Origin: Antarcticirhabdus aurantiaca
GTDB taxonomy: Bacteria > Pseudomonadota > Alphaproteobacteria > Rhizobiales > Rhizobiaceae
Assembly (NCBI RefSeq): GCF_009765365.1
Contig: NZ_VTOM01000003.1
Location: forward strand, 266,662 to 330,661
Direction: 5' to 3'
DNA: 64,000 nt
The notes below the pieces were generated by a model that saw only the letters and a program-made list of their open reading frames with translations, made no database searches and was not told the origin of the DNA. Within the stretch, counting starts at the first letter, position 1. Each line of letters opens with the position of its first letter. The translations under genes and the position numbers were made by a program. This document shows positions 24,678 through 33,500 of the stretch, one piece after another.

Positions 24678-25346
24678 ATGATCGGACGCATCTTCGGCTG
24701 GGGATCGGGCGGCGGGCAAGCGGCGCTGCCGGCCGAGCGCGGGCCGCTCGGCGTCGCCATCGGCGGCGGGATCGAGATCGACACGCTGAGCCTCCAGGCC
24801 GGCATGGCCGGGGCCGAGCCCTCCATGCCGCTGCCGTCCGGCGGCATGATGATCGTCGCGGCCTATGGCGAGGCCCGGCTCGACGCGAGCACCGTCCTGT
24901 CGCGCTACTACGATGCCGACAACACCATCCTCCAGGTTCTCTCGGCCTCCGCGACCCTTGGCGAGGAACTCCTCGACGTCAGCATCTACCAGCCCTGGGA
25001 CAGCGTGGTGCCGGCGGGCGCGGCAGACTGGGCGCGCTGGCGCGGGCCCTCCGGCCTCATCGGCCAGCCCCGCTACGACGCGGACGGCATCGTCTTCGAG
25101 CGCTTCTGGGGCGACGGCGCGGGGCGCGCCGACCTCGTGGAGTTCGTCGAGACGGTGGACGACGGGGAAAGCCGGCGCGAGATCCACCAGTCCTGCATGC
25201 TCTACGCCCGCCCGCTCGGCCAGGCGCGGGAGATGCTCCTGATCAACATCGAGCGCGACCTCGGCCTCGGCGCGGCCTCGCAGGGCACGTCGATCGAGTT
25301 CATCCTCGGCTACGGGCTGATGGCGGCCGACGTGCGCCGCCTCTGA
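24678..25346 (+). CDS. DUF2491 family protein (YjfK type)
   Basis: A 222-aa soluble protein of the DUF2491/YjfK family. Recognised by the N-terminal FGWGSGGGQAALPAERGPLG in part, PSGGMMIVAAYGEARLD, YYDADNTILQVL and IERDLGLGAASQGTSIEFILGYGL. It starts the rightward half of a divergent locus whose leftward half encodes DUF2170 and PspA; the 94-bp gap should hold both promoters. Function unknown; the conserved context points to membrane stress. Confidence 0.88.
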   Translation: MIGRIFGWGSGGGQAALPAERGPLGVAIGGGIEIDTLSLQAGMAGAEPSMPLPSGGMMIVAAYGEARLDASTVLSRYYDADNTILQVLSASATLGEELLDVSIYQPWDSVVPAGAADWARWRGPSGLIGQPRYDADGIVFERFWGDGAGRADLVEFVETVDDGESRREIHQSCMLYARPLGQAREMLLINIERDLGLGAASQGTSIEFILGYGLMAADVRRL

Positions 25347-25412
25347 CCGCTCCGCCGCTCCCTTCGCATCGTCCGCCCGATCCCGCCACCTGAGCAAAGG
25401 ACTTCCCGCAGC

Positions 25413-25814
25413 ATGTTCGGCTACGTCGCAGGCCTGCCGGCCTTTCTCGCCTACTTCGCCACCGGGCTCGGCTCGCTCGCCGCCTTCTCCATCCTGTACT
25501 CCGCCCTCACCCCGCAGCACGAGCTGTCGCTGATCCGCACGGGCAACGCGACGGCCGTCGTCGCCTTTCTCGGCGCGATCCTCGGCTTCTCCCTGCCGCT
25601 CGCCTCGGCCGCGGCGAACTCCGTCTCGCTCGTCGACTTCCTGATCTGGGCGATCGTCGGCGCGGTCTTCCAGGCCATCGCCTTCGCCGTCGCCTGCCTG
25701 ACCATGAAGGGCCTGCCACAGCGGATCACGAACGGCGAGATGGCCGGCGGCCTCTGGTCGGCTGGCATCTCCGTCGCCGTCGGCATGCTCAACGCCGCCT
25801 GCATGACCTACTGA
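25413..25814 (+). CDS. DUF350 membrane protein (YjfL type)
   Basis: A 133-aa inner-membrane protein with four hydrophobic segments forming two repeats, the DUF350 layout. Typical features are the ALTPQHELSLIRTGNATAVVAFLGAILGFSLPLASA region (quoted in part) and the late GEMAGGLWSAGISVAVGMLNAACMTY end. Members are found with PspA-like proteins and ATP-grasp ligases. Function unknown. It lies 66 bp after the DUF2491 gene. Confidence 0.9.
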   Translation: MFGYVAGLPAFLAYFATGLGSLAAFSILYSALTPQHELSLIRTGNATAVVAFLGAILGFSLPLASAAANSVSLVDFLIWAIVGAVFQAIAFAVACLTMKGLPQRITNGEMAGGLWSAGISVAVGMLNAACMTY

Positions 25815-25827
25815 GCGGGGCGCGGCC

Positions 25828-26412
25828 ATGACCAGACGCTTCATCAGCCGCAAGCCGCCGCTGCTCGCGCTCGGCACGATCGCCGCCGGCGGCCTCGCGC
25901 TGTCGGCCTGCGGGGACGAGCCCGCCGACGACACGCTCTTCACATCGCCGGCCCAGTGCATCGAGGCCGGCGTCGAGACCGACATCTGCAACGCCGAGTA
26001 CCAGGCCGCGCTCAGCCAGCACCTGCGCGACGCCCCGAAGTTCGACGGCCAAGCGGCCTGCGAGGCCGAGTACGGCGCGGGCCGCTGCATGGAGGTTCCG
26101 CGCGACCAGGCCGGCGGCTCCGGCGCGGGCAGCTTCTTCCTGCCCTTCATGACCGGCTACCTGATCTCCTCGGCCGTCCAGAGCCTGACGAACTACAACT
26201 CCTACGGCACCTATGTCGGCGGCGGTTCCTATCGCCGGCCGACGCCGATCTTCACGGGCCGCAACGGCACGACCTACCGGTCCGATCCCGCCATCGGCAA
26301 CCGGACGTCGACGCCGCGCCCCGCCAACGTCAACACCCGCACGGTGTCGCGCAGCGGCTTCGGCGGCCTGTCCTCCAGCCGGAGCGGCGGCGGCTTCTCC
26401 TTCGGCGGCTGA
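25828..26412 (+). CDS. DUF1190 lipoprotein (YjfM type)
   Basis: A 194-aa lipoprotein. The N-terminus has a twin-basic start, a hydrophobic stretch and the lipobox LSAC with the lipid-bearing cysteine at residue 28. The mature part has four spaced cysteines (QCIEAG, ICNAEY, ACEAEYG, RCME) as in DUF1190 and a low-complexity Ser/Gly/Arg C-terminus. Thirteen bp separate it from DUF350. Likely an envelope partner of the locus; no biochemical role is known. Confidence 0.88.
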   Translation: MTRRFISRKPPLLALGTIAAGGLALSACGDEPADDTLFTSPAQCIEAGVETDICNAEYQAALSQHLRDAPKFDGQAACEAEYGAGRCMEVPRDQAGGSGAGSFFLPFMTGYLISSAVQSLTNYNSYGTYVGGGSYRRPTPIFTGRNGTTYRSDPAIGNRTSTPRPANVNTRTVSRSGFGGLSSSRSGGGFSFGG

Positions 26413-26414
26413 CG

Positions 26415-27572
26415 GTGGAGCGCCTTCCGATCGAGCCTCGCGAAGGCTGGCAGGCGAAGGCCGAGGCCGTCGGCTTCGGCTTCCACGAGATGTACGGCGA
26501 GCCCTACTGGCTCGACGACGTGCACTTCCGCTTCACCATGGCGGAGATCGAGAACGAGATCGAGGCGCCGACGCAAGACCTGCACGACCTCTGCCTCGAC
26601 CTCGCGGCGGAGGTCGCCGAATCCGACGCGCTGATGGCGCGGCTCGCGATCCCGCCCGAGCAGTTCGCCACCGTGCGCGAGTCCTTCCGCTCCGGCCAGC
26701 GCTCGCTCTACGGCCGCTTCGATCTCGCCTATGACGGGCGTGGCCCCGCCAAGCTTCTCGAATACAATGCCGACACGCCGACCGGCGTCTTCGAGGCGGC
26801 CTACTTCCAGTTCAACTGGCTGACCGATCAGGTCGCGCTCGGGCGCCTGCCCGAGGCGGCCGACCAGTTCAACCTCCTGCAGGAGAGCCTGATCGCGGCC
26901 TTCGCCGCCTTTCCGGCCGACCGCATCTTCCACTTCGCGGCGGTGACCGCGAGCGACGAGGACCGGGGAACGGCCGCCTATCTCATGGACTGCGCCGTCC
27001 AGGCAGGCCATCGGACCGCGCTCATCGACATGGCTGCGATCGGCGTCGACGCGGTCGGGCGCTTCACCGATCCGCAGGACCGCGTCATCGACCGCTGCTT
27101 CAAGCTCTACCCCTGGGAAGACATGATGCGCGAGCCCTTCGCGCGCCATCTCCCGGGGTCCGGAACGGAGTGGGTCGAACCGGCCTGGAAGGCGATCCTG
27201 TCCAACAAGGGCATCCTGCCGCTCCTCTGGGAGCGCCATTCCGGCCACCCCAATCTCCTACCCGCCTTCTTCGGGGACGATCCGCGCGCAGCCTCGCTGG
27301 CGGACGGCGTGCGCAAGCCCTTCTTCTCCCGCGAGGGCGAGAACATCGCGATCGTCGAAAATGGCCGCGAGATCGAGGCGACGGGCGGCGACTACGGCGC
27401 CGGCCCGACGATCGTCCAGGCCCTGACGCCGCTGTTCGAGGCCGGGGGCCAGTTCGCCGTTCTCGGCACCTGGGTCGTGGGGAACGCGGCGGTCGGCCTC
27501 GGCATGCGCGAGGACCGCTCGCGCATCACCCGCAACCTGTCGCGCTTCGTTCCGCACGCGATCGTCGGCTGA
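26415..27572 (+). CDS. glutathionylspermidine-synthase-like ATP-grasp ligase (YjfC type)
   Basis: A 385-aa protein with the C-terminal ATP-grasp domain of the glutathionylspermidine synthase family, as in E. coli YjfC and YgiC. Motifs: YGRFDLAYDGRGPAKLLEYNADTPTGVFEA in part, WKAILSNKGILPLLWERHSGHPNLLPA in part, and KPFFSREGENI. The amidase half of bifunctional Gsp synthase is absent. The start is GTG 26415, two bases after the DUF1190 stop. The family ligates a carboxylate to an amine with ATP; the substrate of YjfC-like members is unknown. Confidence 0.9.
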   Translation: MERLPIEPREGWQAKAEAVGFGFHEMYGEPYWLDDVHFRFTMAEIENEIEAPTQDLHDLCLDLAAEVAESDALMARLAIPPEQFATVRESFRSGQRSLYGRFDLAYDGRGPAKLLEYNADTPTGVFEAAYFQFNWLTDQVALGRLPEAADQFNLLQESLIAAFAAFPADRIFHFAAVTASDEDRGTAAYLMDCAVQAGHRTALIDMAAIGVDAVGRFTDPQDRVIDRCFKLYPWEDMMREPFARHLPGSGTEWVEPAWKAILSNKGILPLLWERHSGHPNLLPAFFGDDPRAASLADGVRKPFFSREGENIAIVENGREIEATGGDYGAGPTIVQALTPLFEAGGQFAVLGTWVVGNAAVGLGMREDRSRITRNLSRFVPHAIVG

Positions 27573-27583
27573 GATCGCGCGGC

Positions 27584-28477
27584 TCAGCCGGCGACGAGGT
27601 TGAGGGTTCTGGGAGCCGGCGACAGGCGGACCTGCCGCCCCCAGTCGAAGGCGATGAAGTCCTGCTCGATGCCGTCGGCGAAGATGACGCCGCCCTCGTT
27701 CATGCGCGAGGTGACGAGGAGCGGCTCGACCGACAGCTTGCCGGCGCGCATCCGCGTCGCGGTGGCGAGGCTCGGAAAGGGCTCGCGAACCCAGTAGCCG
27801 ACCGCCCGCTCCTCCCGGCCGAGATCGAGTTCCAGATGCGTCGCCTCGGCGATGGAGCGGGCCCACCCCGTCGCCCCGGTTCCCGAGGCGACGATGAGGC
27901 CGCTCGACGCGTGTTGCTCGGCCGCCCCGTCCGCCTCGATGCGGTAGCGGGCGGACTGGTGGCTGCGATGGCCGACGAAGATCTCGTTCAGCGCCAGAAG
28001 CGTTTCGCCGCCGTCCAGCACGGCCTGCACCATGGTCCGCCGCTCCAGCCGCGCCTCGCGCGCCGCGCTCGCCGGCAGGAGCGCCGCGAGTTCTTGCGCG
28101 GAGAAGCGCACGAGGACGCCGTCGACGACGTCCGGCGCCGGGTTGACGCCGATCACGGGCTGGGCGTCGAGATATTTGGCGACGTTGGCGACGAGCCCGT
28201 CCTGGCCGAGCGCGATGACGACGTCCTCGGCGGCGAACAGGAAGCGGTCGAGATCCTCGCGCCGCACCGCCGCCTGCCGCCAGGTCGGGGGCACGGCGGC
28301 GCGCGCCTGCCCCAGCGCCGCCTGGAAGCGCCGGTGACGCTCCTCGACGTCCTCGATCCGCTGGCCGCGGCTTTCGAGGAAGAAGCGCGCCTGGTCGCGC
28401 GTCGCGTGGGCCGCGACCAGGAGCTCGTAATCCGTCGCGCGCGTGACGAAGACGGCGCGGGGCGCGAGGGTCGTCAT
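27584..28477 (-). CDS. NAD-kinase-like protein with altered GGDGT motif
   Basis: A 297-aa protein of the NAD kinase/diacylglycerol kinase superfamily. The segment EDVVIALGQDGLVANVAKYL aligns with the GGDGT region, but reads GQDGL at residues 91-95; the Asp is kept. VIGVNPAPDVVDGVL follows as in NAD kinases, and SGLIVASGTGATGWARS matches the second conserved glycine loop (usually TPTGSTAY). It may be a true kinase for another nucleotide or sugar, or an NAD-binding sensor. It is the third gene of a run with an NrtR-like Nudix protein and an SPFH protein, 10 bp after the latter. Confidence 0.78.
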   Translation of the reverse strand: MTTLAPRAVFVTRATDYELLVAAHATRDQARFFLESRGQRIEDVEERHRRFQAALGQARAAVPPTWRQAAVRREDLDRFLFAAEDVVIALGQDGLVANVAKYLDAQPVIGVNPAPDVVDGVLVRFSAQELAALLPASAAREARLERRTMVQAVLDGGETLLALNEIFVGHRSHQSARYRIEADGAAEQHASSGLIVASGTGATGWARSIAEATHLELDLGREERAVGYWVREPFPSLATATRMRAGKLSVEPLLVTSRMNEGGVIFADGIEQDFIAFDWGRQVRLSPAPRTLNLVAG

Positions 28478-28487
28478 GGCCGGCCCC

Positions 28488-29474
28488 TCACCGCGCCTCG
28501 ATGCCCGCGACCGGCGCCTTGCCGAGGCCGCCGAGAAGCGTCGCGAGAAGGTCGGGCGTGACGTTCAGGTGCTCGATCGTGTCGAGCTTGCCGGCGAACT
28601 CGCGCGCGGCGAGCGCGAAGAGGATCGGGGGCGGCAGGTCGCGATAGACCGCGACGTGGTCGCGCTCGGCCGCGATCTTGGCGCCTTCCAGGGCGCGGAT
28701 GCGGTTCGCGTCCGTCGCCGTTTCCACCTCGCGCGCCTCGGCGGCGCCCATCGCGCGGTTTCGAGCGTTCTCGGCCTCCTCGGCGATCAGGAGCTTCTCG
28801 CGCCGGGCAAGCTCGGTGCGCGTCGCCAGCTCGTTCTCGGCAATCGCCCGCTCCTTCTCGACGGCCAGCGCGCGGCGCTCGAACACGGCCTCGTCGGCCT
28901 TCTGCTGCAGGGCTTCGAAAGTCGGCGTCTGCAGCGCGCGCTCCAGCTCGCTCGTCGGCGCGAGGCCCTTCAACCGCACCGACACGACGGCGATGCCGAT
29001 CTCGGCGAGCGCTGGGTCGGCGGCGAGCACCGCTTCCAGGCGTCGGCGCATCGGCTCGGGTCCGGCGTCGAGAAGGACGCGCACCGGCTCGCCCGCCAGT
29101 TCCTGCAGCACCGCCTGGTTGGCGACGCCCGCGATGCGGGCCTCGATCCGCTCGATCGGCTCCTTCTGCGGCTTGCCGCCGACGAGGCCGATCGAGAAGT
29201 CGACGCGGCTCGCCAGAAGCTCGGGATCGACGACGTGCCAGCCGACCGTTCCCTGCACCGCGACGGTCTGGAAGTCCTTGCTGCGGCCCTTCACGAAGAG
29301 CGTCATTTCCCGGTCGTCCATCGGCAGCTCGGCGATGCTGGCGGTCTCCGGCCGGAACCAGAAGACGAGGCCCCGGCCGCTGCGCTTCACGCGGCCCCGG
29401 CGGTAGTGGATGACGTGGTGGCTCGCCTCGCTGCGAAGCTGGGCGAGGACGCCGAAGTTGCGGATCGTGGCCAT
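28488..29474 (-). CDS. SPFH/Band 7 domain protein
   Basis: A 328-aa protein. Residues about 20-190 form an SPFH (prohibitin/flotillin-like) domain, and residues about 190-265 are a charged, Ala/Glu-rich coiled coil typical of the family. There is no clear N-terminal transmembrane helix, unlike slipins, so it may sit at the membrane by association or be soluble. SPFH proteins form large ring scaffolds. It lies between an NrtR-like regulator (19-bp gap) and an NAD-kinase-like gene (10-bp gap), so an NAD-linked control is likely. Confidence 0.9.
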   Translation of the reverse strand: MATIRNFGVLAQLRSEASHHVIHYRRGRVKRSGRGLVFWFRPETASIAELPMDDREMTLFVKGRSKDFQTVAVQGTVGWHVVDPELLASRVDFSIGLVGGKPQKEPIERIEARIAGVANQAVLQELAGEPVRVLLDAGPEPMRRRLEAVLAADPALAEIGIAVVSVRLKGLAPTSELERALQTPTFEALQQKADEAVFERRALAVEKERAIAENELATRTELARREKLLIAEEAENARNRAMGAAEAREVETATDANRIRALEGAKIAAERDHVAVYRDLPPPILFALAAREFAGKLDTIEHLNVTPDLLATLLGGLGKAPVAGIEAR

Positions 29475-29492
29475 GGAAAGCCTCCTTTGCGG

Positions 29493-30209
29493 TCAGGTGT
29501 TCGGCTGGAAGCGGAAGAGCTCGGCGGGGCGGAAGGAGGCCCCTTCCTCGCGGGCGCCGGTCGGCGCGATCCAGCCCTTGTCGAGCATGCGCCGGCGAAA
29601 GGCGGGCTTGTTCAGCGACGTCCCGAGGATCGCCTCGTGCACCTCCTGGAGCTGGCGCAGCGTGAAGCGCTCGGGCAGGAGCGAGAAGCCGACATCCGAC
29701 CAGTCGAGCTTGCCGCGCAGCCGCATCAGCGCCGCGGCGAGGATCTCGGCATGATCGAAGGCGAGCGGCAGCGCCTCGCCGCGCGGCGAGCGGGCGGCGA
29801 AGCCTTCCCCGGTCGGCCCGATCTCGAGGACTGCGCCGAGACGGTCCGGCGTGTCGCGAAGCGCGTCCTCGAAGGCGCCCTCCTCCATCAGCCCGAGATA
29901 GGCGACGGTCACGATGCGCATGCGCGGATCGCGGTCCACGGCACCGAAGGTGTAGAGCTGCTCCAGCCGCGCTCCCTCGATCCCGGCCTTGTCGCGCGCA
30001 ACCCGGGCCGCCGCCGCTTCCAGGTCCTCGTCGATGCCGACGAAGCCGCCCGGCAGCGCCCAGCGGTCCGCCTGCGGCGGCGCCGTGCGGCGCATCAGCA
30101 GAACGGATGGGCGCCCGCCGCGGATCGACAGCAGCACCAGATCCACCGTGATCGATGGCCGCGCGAAGGCTTGCGGATCGTAGTTCCGGAGAAAATCGTC
30201 ATCGCTCAT
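29493..30209 (-). CDS. NrtR-like Nudix transcriptional regulator
   Basis: A 238-aa protein with an N-terminal Nudix fold and C-terminal winged helix, the NrtR architecture. The Nudix box is degenerate: GFVGIDEDLEAAAARVARDKAGI region (quoted in part) has RV where RE and RD where EE are expected, so hydrolysis is probably lost. The C-terminal ERFTLRQLQEVHEAILG and FRRRMLDKGWI match the NrtR wHTH. NrtR proteins sense ADP-ribose and repress NAD genes. Here the regulated genes are probably its own operon with SPFH and NAD-kinase-like proteins. A TAGATATATCTA palindrome sits 22 bp before its start. Confidence 0.9.
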   Translation of the reverse strand: MSDDDFLRNYDPQAFARPSITVDLVLLSIRGGRPSVLLMRRTAPPQADRWALPGGFVGIDEDLEAAAARVARDKAGIEGARLEQLYTFGAVDRDPRMRIVTVAYLGLMEEGAFEDALRDTPDRLGAVLEIGPTGEGFAARSPRGEALPLAFDHAEILAAALMRLRGKLDWSDVGFSLLPERFTLRQLQEVHEAILGTSLNKPAFRRRMLDKGWIAPTGAREEGASFRPAELFRFQPNT

Positions 30210-30552
30210 CGGAAAGCCTTACGCCATTTTCTAGATATATCTAATACGCAAAAAAGATATATGTAAAGAGGGCTTTCGTCCTGGCCTGCAGAGTTGGTGG
30301 ATCCGATCTCCCTCCGAAGTTCTCCGAACTACGATCCGGTCGACGGCCCCTCCAGCGGAACGCTGCGGGCATAGTCGCCCGTCAGTCAGCTCTACAATCT
30401 TAGGCTTTAGTCGTGCGCCCTTTGCTGCCGCACAGCCGTCCCCGGCCGACGCCTGCGGCCGTGCTTTCCGGACTTTCCGAGTCCCCTTTTCGTCACATGT
30501 TCGACAAGCTGAGGATGCAGACCGGCACGAGAAAACGGCAGAAGGCGACCCG
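30210..30552. other. divergent intergenic region between the NrtR and YehI-type operons
   Basis: About 340 bp without a gene. The first 60 bp on the NrtR side are strikingly AT-rich and hold a palindrome; the remainder has ordinary composition. The promoter of the large rightward operon should lie here, but I could not pick a convincing -35/-10 pair. Confidence 0.55.
30232..30243. promoter_or_regulatory. AT-rich palindrome TAGATATATCTA, probable operator
   Basis: A perfect 12-bp palindrome 22 bp upstream of the NrtR-like start, with a related half (AGATATATGT) at 30255-30264. In a genome this GC-rich such an AT-only element is conspicuous. Likely the -10 region and operator of the NrtR-like operon; the binding protein is inferred. 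Confidence 0.6.
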
Positions 30553-33500
30553 ATGATCGGATCTAACCTGATGAAACTGTTCGGAATCGGCGCAACGCCG
30601 GCGACCGCTCGATCTGCCGAAGGCCTGACGGAAGCAGACCGGCGGGCGATCGCCGCCGACCTCCAGCCGCTCGACGAGGTCGAGAAAGGTCTCGGCGAAG
30701 CGGTGACGCGGCACGTGCTCGGCGGCGAGGAAGCCTCGGCCTTCCTGCGCATCGAGGCGCTCCTGGCGGGCGGACGCAACGGCTCGCCCCCTGACATCGT
30801 CTCCGCCCTTCAACCCTGGGGCGCCTACACGGAGAACAAGACGGAGAACAAGCGCCGCCTTGCCGCCCGGGCCCGCGTGATCATGGGGCTCGAAGGCTTC
30901 GACCCCGGCGTGATGCGGCGCTACGGCCAACTCTTCGCCTATCACTACGCGACCGGCAGCTACCGCTGGAACTTTCCCGGAAGCGACGCATCGCCGCTCT
31001 GGCTGCGCACGCTCGTTGCAATGGTGACGAACCACCTCGACCGGGACCAAAATCCGAAAGGTGCGGGCTTCCTGTCGGTGCCTCGGATCGCCGCCATGCT
31101 GGAGGGCGCGGGCATCGCGTTTCTTCGCCCGCTCGTCGACTGCGCCTTCACCGACGGCGAGGAGCGGCGCTACAGTTCCTCGGGAAGCGGCAGCTACCTG
31201 CGCATGGACGGCTTCGCCGAGGCCCTCGCGGCGCGGCCCGACGAAGCGCTGGAGGCGATCCGGGCGCTGGCCGCCAGCGGCCGCCTGACCATGCTCAACC
31301 TCCTCGCCCGGACGCAGCTGATCAACGCCGATCCGCGCTTCTTCGACTTCGCCTTCGCCTCGGCCGGGGACGGCTCGCGCGTGGTGCGCGACGGCGCGAT
31401 CGCCACACTTGCCGGCGCGGACGCGGCGCGCATCCGCCAGAAGGCCAACGAGGCGCTGGCTTCGCGCCAGGCCGCCGATCGCCTCGCTGCCGTCCGGATG
31501 CTGCTCGCGCGCTTCGGTGCCGAGGCACTGCCGATCCTCGACGCGCACGAGGCCTCCGGCGAGAAGGCCAAGGCCGTGCTGCAGGCCATCGCCACCGCCC
31601 GGGGCACGGCGACGCTCGCCAGCGAGAGCGACGACGGCGTGGCGGACGGCGCGGAGGGCTTCGTCGCCTTCGACGGCGCCCTCGTGCCCGCACCGCCGCC
31701 GTCCGAGCCCGAGCCGCCGTTGCCCGCCGACCTCGAAGCGGCGCTTCGCGAGGTCTTCGAGGCGGTGAATGCGGCAGCGCGCGTCGACTACGACCGCACG
31801 CCGCCGGGCAAGAACTGGAACGAGCGGCCCGCAAAGCCCTTCGCCCAGCCGATCGATCCGCGGGTTGCCCGGCATGTCGTCGCGGCGATGCGCGGCGAGA
31901 GCCTGTCCGACGCGGACAGGAAGTGGGTGCGGCGGACGGTGGCCGGTCATCTCGACCATTGGATGACGACGGCCCGGCGCGCGCACTGGAGCGGCCTCCT
32001 GGCGGTCATGGGGCGCAACGACGTCGGTACGGTGGCGATCGCCCGCCTGCTCTTCCTCGACGAAGGCCGCAACAGGGCCTGGACCCGCGTCGTGCAGGAC
32101 GTGCTCGGCCTGCACTCCTATACGTCCGACGCTGCCGAAAAGGAGCTGAAGCGGCGGTTGGAAGCGGGAGCCGACTTCCGGGCCGTCATCGAGGCCGCGG
32201 AGGCTGCCGAACGCCCGTTCAGGGCGGAATACGCGGAATGCGAATCGGGATATGCCAACTTCCCCACCCATCCGAAGGCCCCGCGCAACGACAGCGTCTG
32301 GCCCGTCCTGTCGGCGAACATGGACGTGCTCGATGCCGGCTTCGGCACGGTCACGAGCCGTGCCCGCGGCAACGCCGCCGACGTCGCGCTCTTTGCCCTG
32401 CGCTTCTTCCCGCGCCTGCCGCGCCGCTTCTTTCCGGCCGTGGTCGACCGGGCCTCGCAGGGCACGCTGCGCCAGCGCAACTTCGCCCGCTGGCTCCTTC
32501 GCGACATCGCCGACCTGACACCGGTGATCGCGCCCATGCTGGAGGCCGGGCCGGAAGCGACGCGGATCGCCGGGGCGCGCTGGCTCGGCGAGCGGCGCGA
32601 TCCCGCCGCCATCGCGCCCTTGCGCGCCGCATTGCTCAAGGAAAAGTCGGTCGGCGCGAGCGCCGCCATCCTCGCGGCGCTCGCCGCCTGCGGCGACGAC
32701 GTGTCCGACCAGTTCTCGGAGGAAAAGCTCCTCGCCGACGCCGAAGCGGGCCTCGCCAAGACCAAGGCCGACTTCTCCGTCCTGTTCGACGCGGACAATC
32801 TTCCGGCGCTGCGCTGGGCGGACGGGCGCCCCGTGCCACCCAAGCTCGTGCGCTGGTGGTTCGTCCGGGCGCACAAGCTGAAGAACCCCGGTGGCGACCC
32901 GCTCCTCCACATGGCGCTGGAGCGGCTGGACCGGAGCGACGCGGAACGGCTCGGGCGCGAGGTGCTCTCGGCCTTCATCGCCTACGACACCCGCCGGCCC
33001 TCCAGCGAGGAGGCCAATGCCTATGCCGGCCAACATGCCAAGAGCCGCGCCGACGGCTACAAGCGCTGGCGGCAGGACTATACCGAGGATCTCGCTTTCG
33101 CCGAGCTGCGCCGCGAGAAGCTGGCCGAATATCTCGGCAGCGCGCTCGACCATCGCGGGCTCCTCGCCCTCGCCCGCTTCGCCCCGGCGGCGGAATCGAC
33201 GGCGCTGGTGAAGCGCTTCCTGCGCGATCACGGCAAGCGGCCGAACCAGTGCCGCGCGCTCGTCGACGCGCTGATGGCCAATCCGACGCCGAGCGTCCTC
33301 CAGCTGGTGCTGGCCGCCTCGCAGCGCCACAAGCAGCCGGGCCTGCGAAAGTATGCCGGCGAGGTGGCGGCGCGCTATGCCGAGGATCGCGGCTGGACGC
33401 CGGCCGAACTCGCCGACCGCACCATCCCGACCGCCGGCCTCGACGAGACCGGAATCCTGGAACTGCCGATCGGCGAGCGGACCTTCCGCGCCCGCCTGGA

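Noticed and set aside
29493..30209. Plain Nudix hydrolase
   Set aside because: The Nudix box is degenerate and the C-terminal winged helix matches NrtR regulators.
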